Part shown: positions 50,901-58,980 of the stretch, piece after piece
Layout: each line of letters begins with the position of its first letter
Numbering within the stretch: position 1 is the stretch's first letter
From: Pelobates cultripes
Taxonomy: Eukaryota; Chordata; Amphibia; Anura; Pelobatidae
Length of the DNA: 64,000 nt
Direction of reading: 5' to 3'
Assembly (NCBI GenBank): GCA_933207985.1
Contig: OW240921.1
Coordinates: forward strand, 90,473,027 to 90,537,026
Translations under genes and position numbers: made by a program
The notes under the pieces: model-generated
Told to the model about the DNA's origin: nothing
The model's input: the letters and a program-made list of their open reading frames with translations, nothing else
The model's database searches: none

Positions 50901-53900
50901 GAGGCAATAACACTTTACTATAAATATTATTTTTGGCATTAGGATAGTGAACTTACTGCTGTAATATGCAAACTGCAGGTAGTGATAGTGAGATGGAAGG
51001 AAGTCGGGAATAGGTTTTTCACGACCTGGGTGTGAAGCAAGTTCGGAGACACAGCTCTGCCTGCAGCTCATCACCTGTACATAGTGATCTGAAAAGCAAA
51101 ACACAGCTTTATGCCAGGACACTTATATTTCTTAGTTATTAATGTTCATGGACTAAACTTCTCAGCCGTCAAAAATTAATGTTAACGCTCGGATATAGAA
51201 ACGGTTTGTTAAAAATAGAAAACTGAGCCACATGTATTGAAAAGTTTAGTATTACTATCATTGTGTACTGTCTCTTTAATGAATTAAACCATGCGCAGAC
51301 TGGCAGAACATATTTCAGGAACTTTGCATCATCCACCACCACGTCAGAGCTACTGGCCACCCTGTTCCTCCTCCCTCTTTCCCACTGGCCGTACCTGTAA
51401 TGCTCTGGAATAAGTCTGCGCTGTAATCCATATAATTATAGCCGTCATAGTCATACGGTCCCTCGCAGAGGCTCCGGCACTCAAGATCGGCTACAAAATA
51501 TTCCTCCAGGGCGGTTTCTAAATGTGCAATAGAAGAGGCGAACTCCTCGTCTGAGTAGTCGGTCACTCCCAGACGAAACTCTTGCTGGTATAAATAATAT
51601 AGAATGCAAATATATCTTGGTGTTCATTTGCCAACTTATGGGGAATTAACAAAGAATTAGCACATTCTTGGAAAGTTTGCAGTTAGTCCTAAACAGTTCA
51701 TAGTTTGGTGAAATCACACTATTGGGCCCTGGATGCCTAAGAGTTTGATATTTTTAATTTATTTTTATTTCTGTGACCAAAATTATTTTTCCTTTCCCTT
51801 CCTCTCAATGAAGAATAAATAAAAAAATAAAAAATAAAAAAATAATCAATAATACACATTTTGAAAACAAAAACACAAAATAATAAGGTATTGGTAATTT
51901 CGTGTCATTTTTATTTTGCTTTCTCTTTGTCTAGTTTAATATTTGTTCTAGTAATAAGCACAATTCTACGTTATTCTGTAAGTATACACCATGCCTTGCA
52001 TTCCCCCAAAGCAATCTAATCTCTTACACGGTGCTCTGTAATCCGGAGCATTGGATATACAGGTGATACTCGAAAAATTAGAATATCATGCATAAATTCA
52101 CTTATTTCAGTAATGCAACGTAAAAGGGGTAACTAATATATGAGATAGACGAAATACATGCACAGCAAGATAGTTCAAGCCGTGATTTGTCATAAGTGCG
52201 ATGATTATGGCTTACAGCTCATGAAAATCCCAAATCCACAATCTCAGTAAATTAGAATATTACATGCAATCAATAAAACAAGTAGTGTACATAAAACAAT
52301 ATCGGACCTCTCAAAAGTATAAGCATCCATATGGACTCAGTACTTGGTTTGGGCCCCTTTTGCAGCAATTACTGCCTCAATGCGGAGTGGCATGGAAGCT
52401 ATCAGCCTGTGGCACTGCTGAGGTGTTATGGAAGACCAGGATGCTTCAATAGCGGCCTTCAGCTCTTCTGCATTGTTCGGTCTCATCTTTCTCTTGGCAA
52501 TGCCCCATAGATTATCTATGGGGTTCAGGTCAGGCGACTTTACTAGCCAATCAAGCACAGTAATCCCACGGCCACTGAAACAGGCTTTGGTGCTTTTGGC
52601 AGTGTCGGCAGGTGCCAAATCCTGCTGGAAAATGAAGTCAGCACCCCCATAAAGCTCGTCTGCGGAAGGAAGCATGAAGTGCTCCAAAATCTCCTGGAAG
52701 ACTGCTTCGTTGACCCTGGACTTAATGAAGCACAGTGGACCAACACCAGCAGATGACATGGCTCCCCAAATCAACACAGACTGTGGAAACTTCACACTGG
52801 ACTTCAAGCATTTTGCAGTGTGTGCCTCTCCATTCTTCCTCCAGACTCTGGGTCCTTGGTTTCCAAATGAGATGCAAAAGTTGCTCTCATCAGAAAAGAG
52901 GACTTTGAACCATTGAGCAACAGACCAGGTCTGTTTTTCTTTAGCCCCGGTAAGACGCTTCTGGCGTTGTTTGTTGATCAGGAGCGGCTTGATAAGAGGA
53001 ATACGACATCTGAAGCCCATGTCCAGGATCCGTCTGTGTGTGGTGGCTCTTGATGAACTGACTCCAGCTTCAGTCCACTACTTGTGAAAGTCCCCAACAC
53101 ATTTGAATGGCCTTTTCCTGACAATCCTCTCCAGGCTGCAGTCATCCCTGCTGCTTGTGCACCTTTTTCTTCCACATAACTTTCTATTAATGTGCTTTGG
53201 TACAGCACTTTGGGAACATCCAACTTCCTTCGCAATTACCTCTTGAGGCTTTCCCTCCTTATGCAGTGTGTCAATGACGGTTTTCTGCACAACTGTCATG
53301 TCAGCAGTCTTCCCCATGATTGTGATTCCTACTGAACCAGACTGAGAGACCATTTAAAGGCTCAGAAACCCTTTGCAGGTGTTATGGCTTACTTAGCTGA
53401 TTAGAATGGGACACCGTGAGCCTAGAATATTGCACCTTTTCACAATAATCTAATTTACTGAGATTGTGGATTTGGGGTTTTCATGAGCTGTAAGCCATAA
53501 TCATCGCACTTATGACAAATCACGGCTTGAACGATCTTGCTTGGCATGTAATGCGTCTATCTCATATATTAGTTTCCCCTTTTACGTTGGATTACTGAAA
53601 TAATTTAACTTTTGCACGATATTCTAATTTTTCGAGTATCACCTGTATGTCAAACAACAATATACAGGTAGCGTCAAGAAAATACTCTAAACACAATAGT
53701 GTATAATAATTAGAGCAACAAAAAAAATATTGCTCTTATTATATACAATTGTGTTTGGAGTATTTTGCTTGGCACTACCTGTATATTGTGGTTTGATTTG
53801 TTCCACTTTTCTTGGGGGTTGGAGGAATTCCCCTATGGTCAGGTGTGCTGTCTTCCATCCTAGTGTTCTTAGTTTGTTTAGCCCGCTCTATTCCTTGTTC

Positions 53901-56900
53901 ATTTGATATATATTCACATACCATGTGAGGCTTGGCTTCCAGGTCTCTGAAGTCCGAGTCTTTTACTCCTGCCATCATTTTATAATATTCCAAATTCTGT
54001 CTCATTTCCAGGTGATCGGGATTCACCACGTAAAACGTGTGAGCGGCAGCTACTGCTTTGTCAATCTTGTGGATCTAAAAGGAAAGAGATACAGTTAGGC
54101 GCGAAAAGATAAGACCTAAAGACAGGATGGGACACAGTGATCAGCAGGTCCCTGTCAAATTATAAAAGTTGATAGTGGATCATAGTGCAGTATGTAGAGG
54201 TGAGTGGAAACAAAAATCACTTCTTTTAAAAGATATTTGTTTAAATAATTATTCCAAGCACCAACACCAAAATAATAAAATTAAATAATTAAAGAAAAAT
54301 AAATAAACATGGATTGAATGACCATTGGTGAAAGTGAGGACATATAGGAATTCTGGAAACATGCTCACACATTCCTGCGTCCTGGCTTATGGGTTTACGG
54401 GTTAATCGCTCGAACAAATGACACCAGAAATGTTATAGTAGTTAGACTGAAGCAAACATCTAAAAAGAACAGAGAGTTATTAAGACAGATGTTAGTAGGA
54501 TACAGCAGAGTAAATGACAATAAGCGCTCGGACTCAAGCGTGAGATTCCACCTAAATTTTGCTATCTGTTTTAATATATAGTTTCAGAGATTGGCATTGT
54601 ACTATTATTTGCAGTATTACGTTAATTAGAATGTCTCCATTGAAGCAGGGTTTACGACACCCAGCTACCGCAGAAACTGGATGTTAATCCAGCCGCTCAT
54701 TCATTGGCTTGGAGAGGCAGCTGACCACTCTCAGCCAATGAATTAGTATCTGTGCATCTAAATTTGCACAGAATTTAAATTAGTCAATGCTAGTTGGCTA
54801 ATGATGCCCCATGACACTGCCAAAGCTATACCTCGTTATGTGAAGCATTTCACAGCAAAACACTGCAAAGACCTACTCCAGGCACCATGACTACTTCAAA
54901 TCACCATTTGATATAGATAATCATACCTAAATATAGATTGTGTTGAAAATTCTCCATTTGACTTTGAAGGTCCAAAGATTGTTTATATTTTCATACAAAT
55001 CTGGTCATCGGATGTATCAATTCCTAATTCAATATGGATTATTCGCTAAACCAGATACTGATCAGGAAATTATAAATTGTAGCCCAAAATAGTCAAATTA
55101 GAAACAGCTGGATAAGAAAACATTTCCAATTGTGAATAACCCTGAGAGAGTCCGTCACTTTGTGGGACATTAAACCGGAGAAACAATGTAAAAACATTGC
55201 CACATTTGCAAACTCCCATAAATCCCAGTCAAGGAGGCACAGTCCTGATTACAGGCTCCAGTGCCACCATCTCAGAAGTGGGACATTTTCCATCTCAGAA
55301 GAGGGACACATGTTCCCAATCATCACCTAAAATTTCTCCGAACAGTCCCACCCTGAGCAAACCCCACTGACACCCCTAAAATCAAAGCCTCTCTCTTTGT
55401 CCATTTGAAATATTGGGAGTTATGCTGACAAGCAAAGAGGAGAAAGACAAACAGGAAGTGGGTTTTCCATTAGTGTAACACTCACAATGTCAAAGGCATT
55501 GAGGCGCTGGACCAGAGGGGAATGTATGTCAAACTTTTACAGTGAATCTATATGAATATAAGTTTGATATTAATAGCCTAAGGGGGGAGTGGGGGGGATT
55601 CATGCTAAATTTAACCTGCCATGACATGTTCACTATAATGGCTTTTTGACAAGGACCAAAATGATGACCATGGAATTTGCTTTGTGACTCATTCTCCAGG
55701 TTTCATAAAATAGAATGGAAAAAAATAAACTTGCGGAAATACTTTTATAGGACTAGTGTCTCTGTTGCTTTGGGCCAGCAGATCTGATGCAGTGACAAGT
55801 CATTGTGGGCAATTGCCTGGGTCATATATCTGTGAGACGGGCTGGACTGCAGGTGCCAAGGCAACCCAGGCCAGTGTCTAACTGTATGAAAAAGGTTTAA
55901 CTCTAAAGAGTGAAATGGCACACTGGCATGATAACAACATTGTGTGACAGTGGTAATGGTGTTTAGAGTGTCGCTTAAATTCTACCTGGTGGGCAACATA
56001 TAGCAAATCAAACCTGCACTCAAAATTATTTTTCTAAACTAGTGACTGTATATTTTCTATCTCTCTGAGGGTAAGTGCGAGCACAATAAACAAAAAAAAA
56101 AGGTAGGTTGATTTCTAGAAACTAAATTCAAAATTGCAAGAAATTCATGAGTCATATACTGGGGAAAATAATGAAAAAGTTAGTATGAATAAATATTAAT
56201 ACATAGATCTGGTTTTAATTCGGCTATTTTGGCATAAATGTAAAATCCACTTTTAAATTCCCTACAATCATTACCCAACAGCTGACTTGAAGAATGATTC
56301 CATTTAGTTATTTTGGTCTAAAATTAGAAATTTGCTATGAATTCCTGACAATTCGCAATTTAGTAAATAATACAGTGGCTGTCTGAGGAAAGGGGAATGT
56401 CTCTTTAAAATTCCTTACTGTGGGAGAGAGAGCAGCCCACAGCTTGTACTATTAGAGGCTTTCCCCACCTCAATACGTGGCAGTGCATTGAATGGGGGAG
56501 GGAAGGCATCTTATAACTCAGTATGCGAACTCTAGACATGTACCCCTTGAAGAGTATGCTGGGATTGATTTAAACAGAGAGCATTTATTTAAGAGAGAGC
56601 ATTTTATTTTTATAAACATGTAACAGGCAAGATCTATTGTTTCACTTGCTGTGGATTGTAGCTCTCATAATGCACAATCTGAGTTTAAATCAGGGATTGC
56701 TAATCTTAGTACTGCAGGTTTTGAGAATCCCATTTCACATAATGCTCAGCCAGATTTTATTTTACAAGTTTTATCACCGATCTACAGACTGGAGAAAAAG
56801 TTATATAGGCAGACCTTCAGGCTACTGTTCATCTATGTACTAGGGATGGATTACCAGACACGTGTCATCAGGTTAACCCATTGTAATCCTTGGCTTTCCA

Positions 56901-58000
56901 ATAACCACGTATCTGCAGATGAGAGCATCGTTATATGTATAATGAGCAATTCTGGGGCAACGTTCTAAGTAGAACAGTCACCATGGAAACCAATGGAATG
57001 TTGCAACTGATTGCTCCAGTTTTAGAACCAATACTTACTCTTACATATAACCCCCTTATAGTCAGTACATTTTACTGCACACATCTTGGGTACATACGAA
57101 GTGCTATCAAAGGAGGACAGGCAGATGTTCAGATTAACATTTTCACTACCATTTCTGTAGATAGACTCATAATCAACTACCTATAGTTTATATATTATTG
57201 CAAAATGGAAATATTTACACAGTGATGACTAAACATTATCAGAGTGTTGGAGAGCTAGAGTTAAAAGTTTTAGTAACCAATGGCCTTTACCACCCTGCAA
57301 GCTCTGCATTTCACAGCAGATTAAATCAGACTATCCCTTAAAATGCCAGCATTGCCACCCCCCATGCACAGCAGGTAAATGATGAAGATACAAAGCAGCG
57401 ATGAGAGGTGAATATCTGTATTATCTACTGTGGCCAGGTTAAAAAGCAGACTATGGAAACAAAAAAGTTAAAACCAGGCAGGGGTACCATCTCTGTCGGG
57501 ATGCCATTCCATGCACAGAAGACCATTGTTGGTGATATTAAGAAGTGTTATGTTACACAAGTAGCTACCTTGAAATAGGCCACTTGGAGGTAATTGTATG
57601 GGGTCCTCTTCTTAAATTCCTGCTCCATCTCCTCTGCAGCCAGGAACATGCTGGTGGGGCCCCCCGTCTTCTCCAGCTCGCACCGTGTCAGGCACTCAGC
57701 CCTGGCCAGCACAGTGCGGAAGAAGGAGAGGTCCTGCACGGGTCCCCAGCTGGGGGGCTGGCCGGTGAAGTCGCTCTGGTTAGCGCAGTGCATCCTGCAG
57801 CTGATCCGGTGGCGGCGGAGGAGCTCCCGGTTCCGCAGTGCCTTCTCCATGGACAGGATGACGGACGGCCAGTCGTTGCGGTGATACGCCTCCACCCCGC
57901 TGTCGTACAAGAAGTCGTAGGGCTCCATTGGGGCGGCCAGGAGCGCAGTGCAGAGCGCGAGCAGGGAGAGGGTCCCAGGGAGCAGCAAGGAGGGCGCCAT
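29668..58000 (-). CDS. P3H1: Prolyl 3-hydroxylase 1 (leprecan), 15 coding exons, complete
   Basis: The enzyme 3-hydroxylates specific collagen prolines in the ER, using 2-oxoglutarate, Fe(II), O2 and ascorbate, as part of the CRTAP-cyclophilin B complex (family knowledge). Coding exons on the minus strand: 58000-57569, 54074-53922, 51584-51395, 51088-50957, 49315-49176, 45851-45762, 41778-41726, 41601-41477, 40088-39961, 38607-38512, 36390-36240, 34509-34392, 33482-33407, 30599-30459, 29916-29668. All introns are GT-AG and phases agree, giving 757 codons plus stop (human: 736). Visible are a signal peptide (about 1-23), CXXXC motifs (C68, C103, C231, C267), a charged coiled coil (about 398-430), the dioxygenase domain with H577, D579, H649 and R659, and C-terminal KTEL. 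P3H1 is preferred over P3H2/P3H3 because of the GNLMKEIETLVEEK and VQADDLVKMLF segments. The start is the ATG before the signal peptide, with G at +4. All exons are intact, so the gene is probably functional. Confidence 0.95.
30414..30423. mobile_element. T2-like right terminus in P3H1 intron 14
   Basis: CTGGAGTGTTCCTTTAA resembles the right end of the family-3 T2-MITE at 23480-23841. No matching left end was found within about 300 bp to the left, so it is a truncated or old copy. Confidence 0.35.
30459..30599 (-). CDS. P3H1: P3H1 coding exon 14 (residues 629-675)
   Basis: 141 nt, phase 0 to 0; acceptor ACTAG|GCAGAA, donor GAGAGA|GTAAGT. Carries the third iron ligand H649 (AENPHGV) and the 2-oxoglutarate-binding R659 (TRGQRCAVALWFTL). 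Confidence 0.95.
31757..31782. repeat. 26-bp perfect palindrome
   Basis: Both halves read CGGAGCGTTGCCA on opposite strands, centred between 31769 and 31770. Imperfect complementarity continues outward to about 31744-31794 (TCTCGCGAG on one side, CTCGAGAG on the other). Confidence 0.9.
31925..32250. repeat. CA-rich minisatellite (CACTGCACCCCTGACACTCA type)
   Basis: Irregular units of about 25-50 bp with ACTCACAGCACCCTCAC and CACACACACTGCACCCCTGA. Short open frames on both strands are due to the array. Confidence 0.8.
33407..33482 (-). CDS. P3H1: P3H1 coding exon 13 (residues 603-628)
   Basis: 76 nt; acceptor TTTTAG|CGCTAT, donor GTGACA|GTAAGT. Encodes SAILYLNGDFEGGNFYFTEL and DAKTVT, the double-stranded beta-helix core. 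Confidence 0.95.
33645..33790. mobile_element. hAT-type MITE with 8-bp target duplication (intron 12)
   Basis: 146 bp bounded by terminal inverted repeats TAGACTTGTGCACAAATCCC and GGGATTTGCGCACAAGTCTA. CTAAATAT is duplicated exactly at 33637-33644 and 33791-33798. An 8-bp target duplication with a TAG...CTA terminus is the hAT pattern. A second internal palindrome is centred on AAATCGATTT. No coding capacity. Confidence 0.85.
34392..34509 (-). CDS. P3H1: P3H1 coding exon 12 (residues 564-602, two bases of 603)
   Basis: 118 nt; acceptor TCTTAG|CAAAAC, donor GATTACAG|GTAAAT. Carries the H-x-D iron ligands (H577 and D579 in HPVHVDNCILN). Confidence 0.95.
34826..34939. repeat. 114-bp direct repeat, copy 1 (intron 11)
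   Basis: Identical by eye to 35243-35356 (offset 417). It contains AACAAGAGGGGGTTGGCTGC, TGGGGGTGCTGCTGGGGGCC and ATCCAGCGCACTCACCTATC. The 303 bp between the copies belong to the repeat family also seen at 1680-2020. Confidence 0.9.
35243..35356. repeat. 114-bp direct repeat, copy 2 (intron 11)
   Basis: Second perfect copy of 34826-34939. A Tc1 remnant begins five bases to its right. Confidence 0.9.
35361..36126 (-). mobile_element. Internally deleted Tc1/mariner element (intron 11)
   Basis: Ends are ACAGTTGTGCTCATACCC on the left and TTTGAGCACAACTGTA on the right, an inverted pair. The left inner part reads, on the minus strand, a transposase 3' region with codons for HDNDPKHKAK and SPDLDIIEP. 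The right inner part is non-coding end sequence. The N-terminal half of the transposase is deleted. 766 bp remain of an expected 1.5-1.7 kb. Confidence 0.75.
36240..36390 (-). CDS. P3H1: P3H1 coding exon 11 (residues 514-563, first base of 564)
   Basis: 151 nt; acceptor TTTCAG|CTGGGG, donor ATTGAAG|GTAAGA. Encodes LYYNVTDKVRQVVESYFRLD and PLYFSYSHLVCRSAIE. A T2-MITE ends 57 bp upstream of its acceptor. Confidence 0.95.
36448..36921. mobile_element. T2/Kolobok-type MITE (family 1, complete; intron 10)
   Basis: TTAA at both ends. Left terminus AAAGAACCACTATAGGCACC, right terminus CACTATAGTGGTCCTTT. It is the reverse orientation of the copies at 14485-14982 and 48066-48538. Its left edge is 57 bp from the 3' splice site of P3H1 exon 11. 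Confidence 0.85.
37261..38109 (-). mobile_element. Internally deleted Tc1/mariner element (intron 10)
   Basis: Terminal inverted repeats TACAATGATCACCAACAATA and its partner ending GTTGTGGCTGATCAGTGTA. On the minus strand a 74-codon frame (37474-37698) keeps the middle catalytic region: FQKDNASCHTANIVQEWFEE and HGPHSPDLNPI. Here FQ-D is the second catalytic aspartate and NPI precedes the third acidic residue. The HTH part is missing. Same family and orientation as 355-434 and about 61000-61498. Confidence 0.8.
38512..38607 (-). CDS. P3H1: P3H1 coding exon 10 (residues 482-513)
   Basis: 96 nt, phase 0 to 0; acceptor TCTCAG|GCTGCT, donor CTCAAG|GTACAT. Encodes GDGYRGTTSPHTPNEKFYGV and TVLKALK. 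Confidence 0.95.
39299..39375. mobile_element. Short palindromic MITE (TTAACCCCTTAAGGAC family; intron 9)
   Basis: Starts TTAACCCCTTAAGGACC and ends GTCCTTAAGGGGTTA. Inside are CTGGAATAAAAGGGAATCAT and an ACATG...CATGT pair. The same family is split by a T2-MITE at 47997-48547. Confidence 0.75.
39375..39743. mobile_element. T2/Kolobok-type MITE (family 1-like, intron 9)
   Basis: Begins directly at the TTA of the preceding palindromic MITE (TTAGAGGATCACTATAGTG) and ends GACTATAGTGTCCCTTTAA. It keeps the CCCTCAGGGTCCCCCTCCC and GCTTTCCTAT blocks of family 1, with an internal deletion in the CTCTAGTGGCTGTC region. Confidence 0.75.
39961..40088 (-). CDS. P3H1: P3H1 coding exon 9 (residues 439-481)
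   Basis: 128 nt; acceptor TTGTAG|GTGGTT, donor TCCAAC|GTAAGT. Encodes GISVAMNSKTLNGSQRVVTD and GVISEEECRDL, the start of the dioxygenase region. Confidence 0.95.
40549..40600. mobile_element. T2-like left terminus (intron 8)
   Basis: TTAAAGGGATACTCCAGGTATC looks like a T2-MITE start, and a similar TTAAAGGATCATTTCAGGC lies near 40284. No right partners were found. Confidence 0.3.
41477..41601 (-). CDS. P3H1: P3H1 coding exon 8 (residues 397-438, first base of 439)
   Basis: 125 nt; acceptor GTTCAG|GGTAGA, donor CGAGAAG|GTGAGG. Charged coiled-coil segment with RISEEIGNLMKEIETLVEEK, nearly identical to mammalian P3H1. Separated from exon 7 by a 124-bp intron. Confidence 0.95.
41726..41778 (-). 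CDS. P3H1: P3H1 coding exon 7 (residues 380-396, two bases of 397)
   Basis: Only 53 nt; acceptor TTCAAG|GATGCC, donor CAAAA|GTAAGA. Encodes DAWTPENIMPKRLREKQ. Too short to stand out on its own but fixed by phase with exons 6 and 8. Confidence 0.9.
42354..44358. mobile_element. T2/Kolobok-type MITE (family 2) interrupted by an L1-like element (intron 6)
   Basis: TTAA at both ends; left terminus AAAGGGACACTATAGTC, right terminus CTATAGTGTTCTTTT. Without the insertion at 42512-43950 it corresponds to the reverse complement of 16745-17257, about 550 bp long. Confidence 0.85.
42512..43950 (-). mobile_element. Short L1-like retrotransposon with 13-bp target duplication
   Basis: The duplication TGGCCACTTCTTA occurs at 42499-42511 and 43951-43963. 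On the minus strand the element starts G-rich (GTGGGGGTGCGGAGC at 43950), has a 5' region and a start codon at 43608 opening MAAAGEPTATPASNLWDTME, and ends GCAAAAATAAAGAATATAAA at 42512. An RT is absent, so it is internally deleted. The 3' end resembles an amphibian L1 tail; clade assignment is inference. Confidence 0.75.
45762..45851 (-). CDS. P3H1: P3H1 coding exon 6 (residues 350-379)
   Basis: 90 nt, phase 0 to 0; acceptor TTTCAG|GACGTA, donor GACCCT|GTGAGT. Encodes QRSLLEKELLYFAYENFGIA and FVDP. Confidence 0.9.
45927..46088. mobile_element. MITE with GGGGCTTATTCGCTAAAC ends (intron 6 border)
   Basis: Ends are inverted: GGGGCTTATTCGCTAAAC and GTTTAGTAAATAAAGCCCC. The interior has CAATCTGCCACAATTCAGGC and GATATTGCAATTTGG. 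Related decayed sequences with TTATTCACTAAAC-like ends and GCAACATTT-like interiors are near 44440-44610, 55010-55150, 56220-56380 and 63796-63910. It lies in intron 5, 76 bp upstream of exon 6. Confidence 0.6.
46313..47296 (-). mobile_element. Possible solo LTR (intron 5)
   Basis: On the minus strand the segment begins TGTGGCAAATGTATGCC and ends ACTACTCCGCTACA (TG...CA). It contains a TATAAAT box at about 46480, then a CAGTAAAG signal and CTAGTTCTTGG. This order fits an LTR of a Ty3/gypsy-like element. No clear target duplication was found at these borders and no internal coding region is nearby, so it is tentative. Confidence 0.4.
47997..48547. mobile_element. Palindromic MITE (TTAACCCCTTAAGGAC family) split by a T2-MITE (intron 5)
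   Basis: The left part reads TTAACCACTTAAGGACAC and continues to GTCATGTGTCCTTAA (48067). After the T2-MITE, GGGGTTAAC completes the right end. Compare the intact copy at 39299-39375. Confidence 0.8.
48066..48538. mobile_element. T2/Kolobok-type MITE (family 1, complete; intron 5)
   Basis: TTAA on both sides, termini AAAGGACCACTATAG and GTGGTCCTTT. Closely similar to 14485-14982 in the same orientation, with small differences in the GC-rich centre. Confidence 0.9.
49176..49315 (-). CDS. P3H1: P3H1 coding exon 5 (residues 303-349)
   Basis: 140 nt; acceptor CTTACAG|CCGAG, donor AGGGAG|GTAAGT. Encodes NYTQAIECAKTYLLFYPEDE and VMNQNMAYYSVVLGEK, the last TPR-like repeat. Confidence 0.95.
49669..50268. 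mobile_element. T2/Kolobok-type MITE (intron 4)
   Basis: TTAA at both ends; left terminus AAAGGGTTACTCTAATCG, right terminus TTGTTGGAGTTACCCTTT. The interior includes a poly-G tract and a non-T2 AT-rich portion near 49930-50090 that may be a further insertion. Confidence 0.7.
50957..51088 (-). CDS. P3H1: P3H1 coding exon 4 (residues 259-302, first base of 303)
   Basis: 132 nt; acceptor TTTCAG|ATCACT, donor AGCA|GTAAGT. Fourth CXXXC motif (C267-C271) followed by the SREKP-like and DFLPSHYHYLQFAYY segments. Intron 3 before it is only 306 bp. Confidence 0.95.
51395..51584 (-). CDS. P3H1: P3H1 coding exon 3 (residues 196-258, first base of 259)
   Basis: 190 nt; acceptor ACCAG|CAAGAG, donor ATTACAG|GTACGG. 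Contains the ECRSLCEGPYDYDGYNY block with the third CXXXC motif (C231-C235), diagnostic of leprecans. Confidence 0.95.
52059..53648 (-). mobile_element. Nearly full-length Tc1-like transposon with about 200-bp terminal inverted repeats (intron 2)
   Basis: The left end ACAGGTGATACTCGAAAAAT and right end TTTTTCGAGTATCACCTGTA are inverted, and similarity continues for about 200 bp (to CTCAGTAAATTAGAATATT near 52260 and its partner near 53450). About 1590 bp long. The transposase between the arms has frameshifts. Confidence 0.9.
52337..53353 (-). pseudogene. Tc1-like transposase, frameshifted
   Basis: The N-terminal part (53353 down to about 53080) carries the paired-like HTH: DMTVVQKTVIDTLHKEGKPQ and GCSQSAVPKHINRKL. 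After shifts, the 227-codon frame 53020-52337 carries LFSDESNFC (first D), FIFQQDLAPADTAK (second D) and SPDLNPIDNLWG. The third catalytic position, usually E in NPIENLW (DD34E), is D here, and the usual H of PAHTA is D. It cannot make a normal enzyme. Confidence 0.85.
53661..53785. mobile_element. 125-bp palindromic Tc1/mariner-type MITE (intron 2)
   Basis: Starts TATACAGGTAGCGTCAAGAA and ends TTGGCACTACCTGTATA. The arms of about 55 bp are complementary with few mismatches around an AGAGCAA...TTGCTCT centre. TA-flanked. It lies 12 bp from the Tc1 element ending at 53648. Confidence 0.85.
53922..54074 (-). CDS. P3H1: P3H1 coding exon 2 (residues 145-195)
   Basis: 153 nt, phase 0 to phase 0. 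Acceptor TTTTAG|ATCCAC and donor CACATG|GTATGT. Encodes the second TPR-like segment: AVAAAHTFYVVNPDHLEM, then NLEYYKMMAGVKDSDFRDLE. Confidence 0.95.
54075..57568. other. P3H1 intron 1
   Basis: 3494 bp. Apart from decayed MITE-like sequence (about 55010-55150 and 56220-56380) and a segment with CTCCAGGCACCATGACTACT near 54870, which resembles a T2-MITE subterminus, no feature is recognisable. Confidence 0.6.
57569..58000 (-). CDS. P3H1: P3H1 coding exon 1 (residues 1-144)
   Basis: 432 nt from the start codon to a TTCAAG|GTAGCT donor, ending in phase 0. It encodes a hydrophobic signal peptide (LLLPGTLSLLALCTALLAA), a TPR-like helix pair (VEAYHRNDWPSVILSMEKAL), CXXXC motifs at C68-C72 and C103-C107, and the conserved TPYNYLQVAYFK end. 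GC-rich, as expected of a first exon. Confidence 0.95.
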
Positions 58001-58250
58001 GACGGAGACCAGGAGCAGGACAAGTGAGCCAGCACCGCTGGACTAAACCACGCCCACTGTGCATAGCCCATAACCACGCCTCTTAACGCGTTACCCCGCC
58101 CACTGTGCATATCCCCAGCAGCCAGCGCACAGCCCATAACCACGCCTCTTAACGCGTTACCCCGCCCACTGTGCATATCCCTAGCAGCCAGCGCATAGCC
58201 CATAACCACGCCTCTTAACTCATTACCCCGCCCACTCTATGGGATCGAGC
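58001..58250 (-). promoter_or_regulatory. P3H1 upstream region with GC boxes
   Basis: Directly upstream of the P3H1 start codon on the minus strand. It is GC-rich and holds repeated CCCCGCCC / CCACGCCC motifs (GC-box and CACCC-type sites) with no TATA box close to the start. The 66-bp tandem units are described separately. The transcription start cannot be placed from sequence alone. Confidence 0.45.
58051..58240. repeat. 66-bp tandem repeat in the P3H1 promoter
   Basis: Units start CGCCCACTGTGCATA at 58051 (shortened, 46 bp), 58097 (66 bp), 58163 (66 bp) and 58229 (partial). Each contains AACCACGCCTCTTAACGCG and the CCCCGCCC junction, and the two full units differ at only a few positions. 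Confidence 0.9.
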
Positions 58251-58445
58251 TGATTTACAGCCTGAAACCCCGCCCCTTAGCTATAACCTCGCCCACTTAA
58301 CTACTTCAGGAGAACCTACAAGCCACATGCCAGCCTGCAGCATGGAGCCACGCCCATTCATTATAGCCCCGCCCACTACCCCAACCTAATGCCCAAGGCA
58401 GGGAATAGTTGTAGATTATAAAGAACTTTACCAAATATAACACAA

Positions 58446-58471
58446 TATTATTATTATTATTATTATTATTT
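58446..58471. repeat. (TTA)n microsatellite
   Basis: Eight to nine ATT/TTA trinucleotides. Confidence 0.9.
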
Positions 58472-58980
58472 ATAAAACGCCAACAAATTCTATGGTGCTG
58501 TCCTTGGATACACCGGGGCACCGTGAATTTATATAAAAATACAAACAGCAAAGCTAAAACAATAATAGTGCAGTATTGTACAGAATATTTTAACACGCGT
58601 TATATTCACCGCTGTATTTAGCACGATGCTGACAAGGCATTTGCCTTGTGGAGCACTTTCCTGGGGGTGGCAAAAAAACGCCACCCCAAATGCCCCAGCA
58701 AACGCCTTGTCATCCTCTTGTCATGGGAGGCCTAAGAGCTGGCCGGCTACCGACCTTGGGCCCCGTCTTTAGGCGGGAGATAGCGCATATTCCAGGCTGG
58801 CGGCGAGAGAGCGCTGTCCTATGAGCTTTTCTTGCTCACTTCCTCGCACGCCCTGCAGTGATCCCGGGAGATGGAATATAACATCAGTCCGGCTCCTGGC
58901 ATCACTAAGCGGCACGCAAGGGAGCAGAACAACAAAAGAACGGCTCCCTCGCCAACAACATTGACCAACACCCTGCCCGT

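Noticed and set aside
57545..58027. 160-codon open frame on + opposite P3H1 exon 1
   Set aside because: It is the antisense shadow of the GC-rich exon 1, whose minus-strand product is clearly leprecan with correct splice sites.
57688..58209. 173-codon minus frame extending upstream of P3H1
   Set aside because: It uses another frame through exon 1 and the 66-bp promoter repeat; its periodicity comes from the 66-bp unit, a multiple of three.
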